Assembly (NCBI RefSeq): GCF_918797505.1 | Contig: NC_092797.1 | Location: 25,247,372-25,311,371 of the forward strand | Source: Bemisia tabaci | Taxonomy: Eukaryota; Arthropoda; Insecta; Hemiptera; Aleyrodidae | Length of the DNA: 64,000 nt | Reading direction: 5' to 3' | In this document: one piece after another, positions 55,052 through 64,000 of the stretch | Numbering within the stretch: the stretch's first letter is position 1 | Layout: each line of letters begins with the position of its first letter | Program-made: the position numbers and the translations under genes | Notes under the pieces: generated by a model | What the model saw: only the letters and a program-made list of their open reading frames with translations | Database searches by the model: none | What the model was told of the DNA's origin: nothing

Positions 55052-57364
55052 TTAAAGGTCGTTCACTTTACAGACGTCACTTTCGCAAGGCCACTTATGA
55101 GATTTGCGAGCATTTTCCCAGTATCGAAAGACATTTTGAACTACGCCTTCCTCATCGAGGATGAGGGGACCACGAGCTGAAGGGATGGTCGCGTAAGAGA
55201 GCTCATTAAAATAACTCTCAGTGAACGAGGTATGTTGTTTGGGGCCCAAAATGGCGGCACAACAATCGTCTTCTTTCGAGAGATTTCTAGCGATGGTGAG
55301 TCGAGTATCGCATTCAGACACCAACTCTTTATGAACACTTTTGAACTGAGCGAGCAACCTTTTACGATGGATCATACACCATTTAACCAAGGTCTCGGCT
55401 TCCATCGCTGCGCTTACTTGAGAGCCTTTCAAACGAGAAGAGATATTTTTTTCAATCATACCCTCGGGAGATTGGAGTATGAAGACATTCCTTCTTAATT
55501 TACCTCTGGAGTAAACTTTGAAACATTTGAAAGTTTTATTGAAAATCGGTCGGTTAATGCTGGCTTTCGGTACGTTCCTCCGGAACGTAGAGGGCCTCGA
55601 AAGTCGGGCTGCTAGCCTTGAGGGATGATTCCTCTTTGAAACCGAAAGTGGCTGCTCACCACTCCTGTCTATCGAACAAGTCTGGACGGGCCCTGGTCGA
55701 GGGGCAGAGGAGGCAGGATTTTCGACATTCTCTTCCACGTCCTCTTGAGTGGTGGTATTTCCTACTCTTATCGGTGGAAAGTTATTTTGATTTGGAAGAT
55801 CATCTTCAGGCGGTGGATCAGCATTTTTACGCAAGGATGCACCGTTACCTTCAGATGCAACTTTTCCTTTTTTCTTTCTACCAAGAAAAGACGATTTCTG
55901 ATTGGAACTACGCTTTTTTTTATTTCTATCGTCGTTACAGCGCCTGAGAAGTTCTGCACTGGAAAATGCTTCAGACACATTTTTTGCAACTTCCTTGCGA
56001 ATCAGAGCGTACTGCTTATTGTACCAGCGACTCACTCTGGCTCCCCAGAAATGCAGTTTTCGCTTTCTTTTTGTTGGCACTGGAGAATCAACTCCAATAG
56101 AGAGGGATTCATTTCGAGCTACAGTTTCAGATTCACTTTCTGAAGTGGAAAGTGAATGTTCTGCAGCATATGACTCGATGAACTCTCGTGCGCTGAGGTC
56201 TTGGCTGAGAGCGACAGCCTCAACCCCAGAATCCACGGACAAGTCGGTACCGGAAAGTTGGACTACTAAATCATTTTCATGCCGATTTAATAGGTCACAG
56301 CTTTCGGAATTGGACAACCTAGGTTTTTTCTTCTGGGGAGATGCTACAGTGACGCAATCAAAGAGTTCATGGCTGGAATTAACAGCCTCATCTCCAGAAT
56401 GCATGGATATTTCTGGGCTGGAAAGTTCGGCAAGAGAATCATTTTCTTGCTGACTTAGTTCATCGTACCAATTGGAATTCGTTAACCTAGGTCTCTTCTC
56501 CGGAGGAGATGATACAACCAGGCCTTCTTCGTTCACATCGGCAGGCACAGAAAGAGAGTCTGCTGAGGGAACGGCTCGGACTCGAATACCCTGATATTCT
56601 CCTCCTATCCGCGTCCTTATTTTCTTCATGAATCGACAGATAGGAGTAAGAGGCTCTAAACTAAGGTGCTCTTGACCACTCTCCGTATGAGGAGCTGCAT
56701 GGGGTACATTGCAAATGTCAAACATGGTGGAAGCACGAGGTGCCTGGGGTTGAACATGAGACCCAGAAATTGGGTGGCTGCTCATCTGATCCTGGAGGCG
56801 AACAGACGCAAAATCAGGAGAACAGTTGTAGTTGACGTTTTGACTGACTTGAGTTTCTGAACTGATCAATGGAGGGGAATCTCTCGGCTCCCTAGCAAGA
56901 CAGTGACTATCTGTCAACTCAAAGAGATGAGGCGTGGCCTTCTCACTCAAAATTGAATCATGACAAGTAGGGTCATTATTAACGCTAGTTTCATGTCCAA
57001 GATGGAATGGTATTTCGTGAGGACACAAACCATTATCTGATATTATGCTGTCATCAGCGATTTCTGGAAGGCTGTTATATCCAAATTTAGCACCAGAGGC
57101 TCCTTCCAAATCGCAGGATGGTGAATCATCTTCCTGTTCAGGCTGATTTTCACCTTCGGAAGGATCACTTTTTGAAAGAGCCTTTCGTAATTTATCGTAG
57201 GCTCTTCTTCTCACGGATTTTTCAATAGTCTTTTTATGAATTCTATGAATTAACAAAGGGGTTGAAAGAGTATTGAAATCCTGATTGTTAGTACCTGTAG
57301 GAATCACAACATCAGATCGCTGTGCCTTCCGCTTGGCTTTCGCTCGTCGAGCTTTGCTTGGCAT
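55052..57364 (-). CDS. 770-codon intronless ORF of unknown function
   Basis: Uninterrupted from ATG 57362-57364 to the stop at 55052. N-terminus strongly basic (MPSKARRAKAKRKAQRSD), then KKTIEKSVRRRAYDKLRKAL, a probable nuclear signal. The middle is Ser/Glu/Asp/Pro-rich with two tandem ~55-residue repeats (each with a Lys/Arg-Pro-Arg-Leu-x-Asn-Ser core: EKRPRLTNSN and KKKPRLSNSE). Next a conserved-looking basic block KRKLHFWGARVSRWYNKQYA, a Lys-rich stretch, and a C-terminal ~190 residues of globular composition (SRLKGSQVSAAMEAETLVKW; LLAQFKSVHKELVSECDTRL; GPLILDEEGVVQNVFRYWEN). I recognise no family. It converges on gene B and starts ~30 bp from the palindrome array. It may be a host gene, a transposon gene or a captured gene. 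Confidence 0.7.
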   Translation of the reverse strand: MPSKARRAKAKRKAQRSDVVIPTGTNNQDFNTLSTPLLIHRIHKKTIEKSVRRRAYDKLRKALSKSDPSEGENQPEQEDDSPSCDLEGASGAKFGYNSLPEIADDSIISDNGLCPHEIPFHLGHETSVNNDPTCHDSILSEKATPHLFELTDSHCLAREPRDSPPLISSETQVSQNVNYNCSPDFASVRLQDQMSSHPISGSHVQPQAPRASTMFDICNVPHAAPHTESGQEHLSLEPLTPICRFMKKIRTRIGGEYQGIRVRAVPSADSLSVPADVNEEGLVVSSPPEKRPRLTNSNWYDELSQQENDSLAELSSPEISMHSGDEAVNSSHELFDCVTVASPQKKKPRLSNSESCDLLNRHENDLVVQLSGTDLSVDSGVEAVALSQDLSAREFIESYAAEHSLSTSESESETVARNESLSIGVDSPVPTKRKRKLHFWGARVSRWYNKQYALIRKEVAKNVSEAFSSAELLRRCNDDRNKKKRSSNQKSSFLGRKKKGKVASEGNGASLRKNADPPPEDDLPNQNNFPPIRVGNTTTQEDVEENVENPASSAPRPGPVQTCSIDRSGEQPLSVSKRNHPSRLAARLSRPSTFRRNVPKASINRPIFNKTFKCFKVYSRGKLRRNVFILQSPEGMIEKNISSRLKGSQVSAAMEAETLVKWCMIHRKRLLAQFKSVHKELVSECDTRLTIARNLSKEDDCCAAILGPKQHTSFTESYFNELSYATIPSARGPLILDEEGVVQNVFRYWENARKSHKWPCESDVCKVNDL

Positions 57365-57392
57365 TACTACAAGTGTTAACTACCAATAAAAG

Positions 57393-58228
57393 AAGTGGTG
57401 AGTGTAAAGAGGAAGAAACTCAGATTACACAGAAGCATAAAGCGTGAAACTCTTCTTATGCGTCAAGAGATTCTACGTATGAAGAGTGTTAAACTAAACT
57501 CATACGATTTCAAAATATTTGCATAAAGAGCGAACTCAACTTATGCGATGAGAAGTGGTGAGTGCAAGGAGCAAGAGACTCAAATTACACAAGTGCAGAT
57601 ATTTTGCATGAAGAGAGAAACTCTTCTTATGCGTCAAGAGATTCTATGTATGGAGAGTGCTGAACTCAACTTATACGATTTCAAAATATTTGCATAAAGA
57701 GCGAACTCAACTTATGCGAAGTGGTCAGTGTAAAGAGCAAAACTCAAATTACACAAGTGCAGATATTTTGCATAAAGAGTGAAACTCTTCTTATGCAACA
57801 AGCGATTCTACGTATAAAGAGTACAAAACTCAACTTATACGATTTCAAAGTATTTGCATAAAGAGCGAACTCAACTTATGCGATAAGAACTGGTGAGTGT
57901 AAGGAGCAAGAAACTCAAATTACACAAGTGCAGATATTTTGCATAAAGAGTGAAACTCTTCTTATGCAACAAGCGATTCTACGTATAAAGAGTACGAAAC
58001 TCAACTTATACGATTTCAAAATATTTGCATAAAGAGCGAACTCAACTTATGCGATAAGAACTGGTGAGTGTAAGGAGCAAGAAACTCAAATTACACAAGT
58101 GCAGATATTTTGCATAAAGAGAGAAACTCTTCTTATGCGACAAGAGAAAATGCGCAGTATAGAGAGAAAGGTCTCAACTTATACCATAGCAAAATATGTG
58201 TATAAAGAGTAAAACTCGACTTGTGAGA
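57393..58228. repeat. array of ~20 imperfect palindromes in ~171-bp units (hr-like)
   Basis: Each ~27-33-bp module has 6-7-bp outer arms (GCATAA/TTATGC, CGTATAA/TTATACG or GTGTAA/TTACAC) and inner GAG...CTC around a short AT-rich core. Four module types alternate in fixed order and recur with a period of 164-171 bp; the marker GCAGATATTTTGCAT lies at about 57595, 57759, 57930 and 58101. Modules are spaced ~35-50 bp. The array ends at the 5' side of the 770-codon ORF. It resembles in organisation the homologous regions of insect large DNA viruses (replication origin/enhancer), but may be a promoter-proximal satellite or part of a transposon end. Confidence 0.85.
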
Positions 58229-60004
58229 TCTTGTACACAAATGGATTGGCACAAAGAAGAGAGTCTTAACTCATATAAAGTAGGAAAAATAGGTTTCTTG
58301 TCCAGAGAAATGAGGAGACACGGTATCCAAGTGTTAGAAAAGGGACTTGGAAAGTTGAGTGTACTTCCTCTCTCAAGCAAAAATATGGAATGTAATGAAG
58401 CTTAGATATTTTACCTAATTAATGAACGCACAAATAATAATAATAGATCACTAATAGAATTAATAGACTTGAAAGAAATGGCACAGTGACACAGTGTTCA
58501 CTCAAACTTCACTAGAAGGAGACGGAATGAGGAAAATAAGATGAAATCAACGTGTCGTTTTATCTTATATGACAAAACGGTAATATAAAAAGTACGAACA
58601 CCGTGTGAAATGCACCAACAAGAGAAGGTTTTATATTTTATTTAAATCAAAATTGATTAAAATGATTTTCCTTCGTGTGAAAATCAAAATGGATTTATTC
58701 AGGTTATGTTCAGTTCCTGTTGGTTTCTCTAAAATCCCTTGTCTCTGGTTTTTGCGTTTGGCCCAGATATTCCAGACCAAATTTTCATCAAAAACCAAAG
58801 TCTGTCATCGGTGTCAAACTCGCTCCTAATGTAAACAAACGAACGGCGACATAGTCCGGACATAAACAAAGCGTACCCAGAGCGGACTTCCTCGAGATGT
58901 TCCAGACTCAATTTCTCAGCGTTAGCGTTTCTTCACCTCGACAAAAGAACTTTCGTCCGCGTCTAACATTTATCCCTTTCGTAAAATCAAATATCAGTTA
59001 CCCCGTTGATCTGTTCATGGTGATTTCAAGTGAAATTGCGGCGAGATACTCCAGACTCCTAATGTAAACAAAGCGGCCTGTACCTGGTCGAGATGTTCCG
59101 GACTCATTTCTTCATTTACGTTTCTTCATCTTGACCAAAGAAGTTTCTCGCGCATTCAAAGTAACATTTTCCGGTTCCATTGTTAGAGAAGAAACAAGTC
59201 ATTTTGTTGTAAGTTAGGATAATATTTGTGTTGATTAAGTGGCTTGAGCATTGGACTACCTGGCTGCGCCTTGCATAGCTGCCTCTATATCAAGATGATT
59301 GGGAGAAAAGCTTACTGGTTGATGTGCGAATCTGAATCCTAAATCCCTGGGAACGGTAGTTGTGAAAACCAGACGGATGTACAATGCTAGGTACCTTGCT
59401 CCTCACTCACTTTCTCATGGATGTTCACTGGTCTCTCCAAGGTTCTGGTTTTGCGATGTGTTGAAGCCAATGCTTTAAGTTTAGCTATAACAACCAGGCT
59501 TCGGAGATACTAATTAACAATCCTAGCAGTCACCAAATTCTCCAGCAAACCCGCATAGTTGTCTATTAACAGCTGAAGAAGCAATGGAAACCGTATTTAC
59601 CTATGACAACAAGATTTTTTCCGTTGGAACTCTGATAGTAAGTATGAGGGGGAACTATCACCTTTAAGGCACGTTTCTCCATGAATTTTCTTGTTTTTTG
59701 GCATCAAACTAAGTAGAACTCTAGGAAAATGAGGCAAAAATTTACAAGTTACCATGTAAGGTTCATCTGCTGAAAAAATAGAATAAAGTCTAAAATTCCT
59801 AATGAACATCACCAAGATGGTTCTGCCACCAGCAGTTCATTTTTTAAGGCACGGGTCAAATACGGTTATCTATTATTCTCACGGTGCCCATCAAATTATA
59901 GGTAAGAAACCTAGTCCTGTAATAATAATGACATGGAATGACGGGCTCTAATTGGTGACTTGACCATCCCCAATAAGTTATCGAAAGAATTTACTTCTTA
60001 AAAG
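58229..60004. other. no gene recognised; one direct repeat
   Basis: A block with TCCTAATGTAAACAAA, CGAGATGTTCC and GTTTCTTCA at about 58826-58945 recurs, diverged, at 59060-59160. Otherwise nothing is supported. Confidence 0.5.
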
Positions 60005-60027
60005 ATGTATGTATGTATGAGCCGCTT

Positions 60028-60757
60028 TTACGGCGCGCTAGGGCGCTCTGCGACGCCTATTCTCCACAGGAATCTGTCATGGTAGAGATCCTCTGGAAGG
60101 TGGCATCTCTCCATCTCTTCATGGATGCCCTCTACCCACCGTTTGGCTGGACGCCCTCTCCGTCGCCTACCTGGTGGGACCCACTCCAACACCTTCTTCG
60201 GCAACCTGGTATCAGCCATTCTCTGCACATGCCCATACCATACCAATTGCTTGGTCATGATATCGTGCACAATCGTCCCCTCAACGCCCATTATCTCTCG
60301 GACACGTTCATTCCTGACACGTTCTCTCCTCGAGATTCCAGCCGATCTTCGCCAGAAATCCATCTCGGTCGCCTTGAGCATTTCTTGGGTCCGCTTCTTC
60401 AACTGCCACACTTCACTGCCATAGGTGATAATAGGCTTGACAACCGAGTTATAAATCCTCTTCTTGTTGTCTTTGGAAATCCTTTGGTCCCAAAGGATCC
60501 CATTAAGCATGGCGATGGCTTTCCTTCCTAGAAGATTACGGTCCCGAATGGCCTGATCCAGCTTCCCATCCGAAGTCAGGTTCACCCCCAGGTACTTGTA
60601 TTGTTCGCAACTTTCTATATGTTGACCATCCTCCAGGACTATGCTTTGCTGAGCACCTCCAACTGACATCTTTTTTGTCTTACGGACACTAACCTCGAGG
60701 CCCCATTTGCGGTACTCCTCCACCAACTTCCGGGTCATATACTCCGCGTCATCGTGA
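60028..60757 (-). pseudogene. LINE ORF, C-terminal part (downstream of the nested insertion)
   Basis: Reads from DAEYMTRKLVEEYRKWG (just after the catalytic FADD region) through LITYGSEVWQLKKR-like sequence, WYGHVQRMADTRLPKK and PPGRRRRGRP to the stop at 60028. No internal stops. The other half lies at 62417-63660. Confidence 0.8.
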
Positions 60758-62409
60758 CATGAAGCGCGACATCGTTTCTCCGATATCACTTAAAAAACTG
60801 GAGGATCATTTTAAAGATCTTTTGACGGAAAGGCGCCCAGAGTTTCGAGACAGCAGCACGGACAACGGAAGAATGAACAACTTGGAGATTCACACTTGTG
60901 ACATAATTAAAGCGGTTAAAGAGCTAATTAATGATAAAGCGCCGGGTCCTGGCGGGATTCCTGTTGAGTTGGTCAAGTACGGGACTGCCAAGCTCTTTGA
61001 GTGCCTCAGGAAACTGATGCAGCAATGCATCAGGGGTGACGAGGTACCAAGGGAGTGGAAGGAGTCCTGGATCAAGGCCATCTACAAAAAGAAGGGAAGG
61101 AAGGACGACTGTAACAACTACCGGGGGCTCTCAGTGACCGGGACAATAAGCAAAGTGTACGGGAAGATACTGAAAGCGAAGATCGAGGACGAATGGCAGG
61201 ATCACGAAGCAGAGGAGCAGGCTGGTTTTAGAGCTGGCAGGTCTACGATAGATCACCTCTTTGTTATTGTCCAGGTCATTGAGAAGAAAATGGCCGTAGC
61301 TCAGGAGCTGCATTTAATTTTCGTGGATCTCCAGAAAGCGTATGACAGTGTGCCGTTGGTGAAACTTTGGGAGGCCTTGGAAAAATCGAATTTTAACGGG
61401 GGGTTGATTGATGCTGTCAAGCGATTTTATAAAGGGAGTTTTACCAAAATTAAGTATCATGGGGGGTTGTCAGCGGGATTTTATGTGACTAAGGGTTTAA
61501 AACAGGGATGTTGTTTGTCGCCAACATTATTTAAAATTTACCTCGAATGTGTGCTAAAGGAATGGAAAAGGAAGTGTTCTGGTATGGGTGTCCCCTTGGG
61601 TGATCTTGAAACTCTGTTCACTCTGTGCTTTGCTGATGACCAGGTGGTGGTTGCTCAAGATCAAGAAGACGCGGAGTACATGATGCGCAAGTTAGTAGAA
61701 GAATATCGGAAGTGGGGTTTGGAAGTCAGCATATCCAAATCTGAGAAGATGACTTTTGGTGGTGATCAGCAAAGCATTGAGTTGGAGGATGGGCAGCAGA
61801 TCAAATGCTGCGAGCACTTCAAGTACTTGGGAGTGCGGTTGACCCAGGATGGAAGGACGGATCAAGCTATCAGGGAAAGGAACACCTTAGCAAGGAAGGC
61901 TATAGCGATGTTAAATGGAATCCTCTGGGATCAGCGGATTTCCAAAGATAACAAGAGGAGGATATACAACGCTGTAGTAAAAAGTATATTAACATACGGA
62001 TGTGAAGTTTGGCAGCTGAAGAAACGGACACAGGATATGCTAAGAGCAACGGAGATGGATTTCTGGAGAAGGTCGGCAGGAATTTCTAGGAGAGATCGGG
62101 TCCGTAATGATAGAGTGCGTCAGATAATGGAAGTCGAAAATGACATCGTGTTCGACGTCATGACCAAACAACTTGTTTGGTATGGTCATGTCAATAGGAT
62201 GACGGAAGAGAGGCTGCCAAAAAAGATGCTTGATTGGGTTCCTCCTGGGAGGAGGCGTAGGGGACGCCCAGTGAGAGGTTGGCGACAGGGGGTGTTAAGT
62301 GAGATGAGGGAGTGTCAACTCCCTGATAACCTGTGGGAAGACCGAGCTTTGTGGCGATTAGGTGTCGCAAAGCGCCAAAGAGCGCTATAACAGCGACTCG
62401 TATGTATGT
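60758..62409 (+). mobile_element. RTE-type LINE (plus strand), 5'-truncated, nested
   Basis: Starts abruptly at CATGAAGCGCGACATCG and ends with the family 3' terminus GAGCGCTATAACAGCGACTC then GTATGTATGT. Flanked by the 7-bp repeat ATCGTGA. Confidence 0.85.
60759..62390 (+). CDS. RTE-clade reverse transcriptase ORF, truncated but open
   Basis: 543 codons uninterrupted: APGPGGIPVELVK at 61-73, VDLQKAYD at 189-196, KQGCCLSP at 248-255, catalytic FADD at 291-294, then CEVWQLKKRTQDM, WYGHVNRM and PPGRRRRGRP. The endonuclease and the N-terminal linker are missing. The initiating ATG is simply the first codon after truncation. Confidence 0.9.
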   Translation: MKRDIVSPISLKKLEDHFKDLLTERRPEFRDSSTDNGRMNNLEIHTCDIIKAVKELINDKAPGPGGIPVELVKYGTAKLFECLRKLMQQCIRGDEVPREWKESWIKAIYKKKGRKDDCNNYRGLSVTGTISKVYGKILKAKIEDEWQDHEAEEQAGFRAGRSTIDHLFVIVQVIEKKMAVAQELHLIFVDLQKAYDSVPLVKLWEALEKSNFNGGLIDAVKRFYKGSFTKIKYHGGLSAGFYVTKGLKQGCCLSPTLFKIYLECVLKEWKRKCSGMGVPLGDLETLFTLCFADDQVVVAQDQEDAEYMMRKLVEEYRKWGLEVSISKSEKMTFGGDQQSIELEDGQQIKCCEHFKYLGVRLTQDGRTDQAIRERNTLARKAIAMLNGILWDQRISKDNKRRIYNAVVKSILTYGCEVWQLKKRTQDMLRATEMDFWRRSAGISRRDRVRNDRVRQIMEVENDIVFDVMTKQLVWYGHVNRMTEERLPKKMLDWVPPGRRRRGRPVRGWRQGVLSEMRECQLPDNLWEDRALWRLGVAKRQRAL

Positions 62410-62416
62410 ATCGTGA

Positions 62417-63660
62417 TCTTGACTTATGACTACCTGGTCGTCAGCAAAGCATAGCGTGAACAGTGTTTCTTGGTCATTTAGAGGGACGCCCATGCCGGCA
62501 CACTTTCTTTTCCATTCCTTCAGAACGTGCTCTAGATATATCTTAAACAGCGTCGGTGACAGACAACATCCCTGCTTAAGCCCCTTGGTGACAAAAAAAA
62601 CCGTCTGAAAGCCTTCCTTGGCACTTAATTCTAGCAAAAGCCCCCCGATAAAACTGCTTGACTGCCCCAATAAGTCCTTTACTAAAACCAGTTTCTTCTA
62701 GGACTTCCCAGAGTTTCACAAGAGGAATACTATCATAAGCCTTTTCAATATCCAAAAACACTAAATGAAGCTCCTGGCCAACAATTCTCTTCTTTTCAGT
62801 TAACTGGGTAACACAGAACAGATGATCAGCGGTAGACCGACCAGCCCTAAAACCTGCTTGCTCCTCCGCCTCGAACGGGGTCCACTCCTCTTCGATCTTC
62901 GCTTTCAACACTTTTCCATAAATTTTACTTATCGTTCCTGTCACCGCTAACCCTCTGTAGTTCCCACAGTCATCCTTCCTTCCTTTTTTATGCGACGCTG
63001 TTATCCAGGCCTCTTTCCATTCTTTCGGGATGTCATCACCGTCAACGCACTTCTGCAGCAAATCCCTGAGATGGTTAACCAACTTGCCAGTCCCACATTT
63101 AATTAACTCGGCTGGAATGTTTCCTGGCCCAGGAGCTCTTCCATTCATCAATTCCCTGATTGCTTTGACCACCTCCTCAACTCGAATTTCCATTGAGTGA
63201 TCCTCGACTATATTTTCAGCATTCCCCGTTTGAAACTCTGGTCGTCCTTCCGTCAATAATTTATTAAAATGTTCGTCAAGCTGTGAGATTGTTATCGGAG
63301 ATATAATGTCCCGTTTCATGTCCCTTCTTAGGCCTTTGATCAGCTTCCAGCTCTCAGCACTCTTCCTTCCCCCCAGGTATGTGTCAATCCTTGAGCAGTT
63401 GGTCTCCCAAGACTCGTTTTTCTTCCTGGTGATTAAAAGACGAACCCTCGCCTGGGCTTTCCTATACGCGCCGCGGGTGTCTGCAGTCCTAGAAGCCAGA
63501 TAGTCATGGTACTTCCTACGCTTTTCTTCAATTACCTCCTCTACCTCTTTGTCCCACCAGTAGGGTTTCTGTACATCCTTGCTCTCATTACACATACCCA
63601 GGGCTTCCTTCGCAGCTGAATGTATGCAACTTCTTAAAAGATCCTTTGCGAATAAAGCCA
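62417..63660 (-). pseudogene. LINE ORF, upstream part with a +1 frameshift
   Basis: From KEALGMCNESKDVQKPYWW through the linker, APGPGNIPAELIK, LDIEKAYD and SDGFF. A run of eight A (62593-62600 on +) where seven keep the frame shifts it, and KGLKQGCCLSPTLFK and FADDQVVISQDHD follow in the other frame, stopping at the nested insertion. At its start, ALFAK is joined directly to LLRSCIHSAAKEALG, lacking ~20 residues compared with the 27-kb copy. Confidence 0.8.
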
Positions 63661-63799
63661 AGTAAATATGCAGATAAAAGTCCCGTGTGATATGTGAAGT
63701 GTACTTATTCAAAGTAATATCAAAGGGAAGGGATGAAATGTTCAAAAGGTAACGTCCAAATTTGCAAAGTTGTAGAGGCGCTAGGCACAAATTGGACAA

Positions 63800-63985
63800 G
63801 GTGCCGCTAAGTAATGATTAAATGAATTTTTTATTGTTATTAATTACGGAAAAGAGGAAAAGAGAATCAGGCCGAATGCCAAAATCCAAAATTCGAAAAG
63901 TGTAAGGTGGGGTGGGGTAGGAGCCGAACCTTCTTCGAGATTACGGGCGGCGAGCGGCAACCTGATTGGCTACGAAGATTGCCGA
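63800..63985 (-). ncRNA. tRNA-like SINE head (candidate)
   Basis: On the - strand, TAGCCAATCAGG (63972-63961) fits a pol III A box and GGTTCGGCTCC (63930-63920) a B box, about 30 bp apart. A T-arm-like GAAGG TTCGGCT CCTAC surrounds the B box. The acceptor ends do not pair, so it is not a functional tRNA. The downstream AT-rich tail fits a tRNA-derived SINE. Confidence 0.4.
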
Positions 63986-64000
63986 GCATGGCCGGAGGCC

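Larger units (their letters stand above)
60005..63670 (-). mobile_element. RTE-type LINE (minus strand), interrupted by a nested LINE
   Basis: The 3' terminus (GTATGTATGTATG then AGCCGCTTTTACGGCGCGC) is at 60005. The coding part continues to 60757, is interrupted by the plus-strand copy 60758-62409, and resumes at 62410-63670, where it is 5'-truncated. ATCGTGA is duplicated at 60751-60757 and 62410-62416. Confidence 0.85.

Noticed and set aside
55232..56860. Plus-strand ORFs up to 183 codons
   Set aside because: They are antisense to the 770-codon ORF and have no recognisable features.
57393..58228. CRISPR-like array
   Set aside because: Repeats are palindromic modules of four types with repeated, not unique, spacers, in a eukaryotic context with spliced genes.
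55052..58228. Endogenous large DNA virus insertion
   Set aside because: The palindrome array is hr-like, but no viral core gene is recognised and neighbouring genes are spliced; kept only as a hypothesis in the findings.
58174..58405. Short ORFs on both strands next to the palindrome array
   Set aside because: Mirrored, short and partly inside the repeat.

Overview
This is a eukaryotic, AT-rich, transposon-packed window, most likely from an insect and probably a hemipteran. The evidence is spliced coding exons with GT/AG borders, polyadenylation-like signals, RTE-type LINEs, mariner, pogo, MULE, Ty3/gypsy and Tnp2/EnSpm-like relics, many MITEs, and chimeric transposase/BEN/acidic-linker exons of a kind common in hemipteran gene models. 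The species call is inference. There is no sign of prokaryotic operons, rRNA or CRISPR.

Layout. 0-8 kb: mobile DNA. It holds the C-terminal tail of an I/Jockey-type LINE split by a TA-flanked TIR element, a polypurine tract, foldback repeats sharing a short motif, a 4 x 101-bp tandem repeat, and a mariner fragment turned into a palindrome. 8-11 kb: a zinc-finger plus tyrosine-recombinase (Crypton-like) protein in one long exon that splices in frame to an acidic exon. 13-21 kb: an uncharacterised three-exon gene piece whose last intron holds a 5.7-kb long-inverted-repeat element. 21-26 kb: two BEN-domain exons about 4.7 kb apart around a gypsy gag relic, a degenerate tandem array and a pogo/psq relic. 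26-30 kb: a FLYWCH relic and an RTE LINE inserted in an ATCGCGATA-rich MITE. 30-35 kb and 47-51.5 kb: two copies of one segmental duplication carrying the same acidic, Arg/Lys-rich exons, each broken differently. 36-47 kb: a long palindrome, MITEs, three-part Tnp2-like relics and several isolated exons.

51.9-58.2 kb is the most gene-like region. A clean five- or six-exon gene of unknown function runs on the + strand at 52.3-54.5 kb and is a paralogue of the 13.5-kb gene. It converges on an intronless 770-codon ORF on the - strand at 55.05-57.36 kb. Immediately 5' of that ORF is a striking array of about twenty imperfect palindromes in ~171-bp higher-order units. It is organised like the homologous regions (hrs) of insect large DNA viruses, though no viral gene is recognised nearby.

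60-63.7 kb: a - strand RTE LINE interrupted by a + strand copy of the same family, with a 7-bp target duplication. The window ends in a tRNA-like SINE head.

A recurrent theme is symmetric phase-1 exons: many small acidic or linker exons begin and end in phase 1, which would let modules be shuffled between these chimeric genes without breaking frame.
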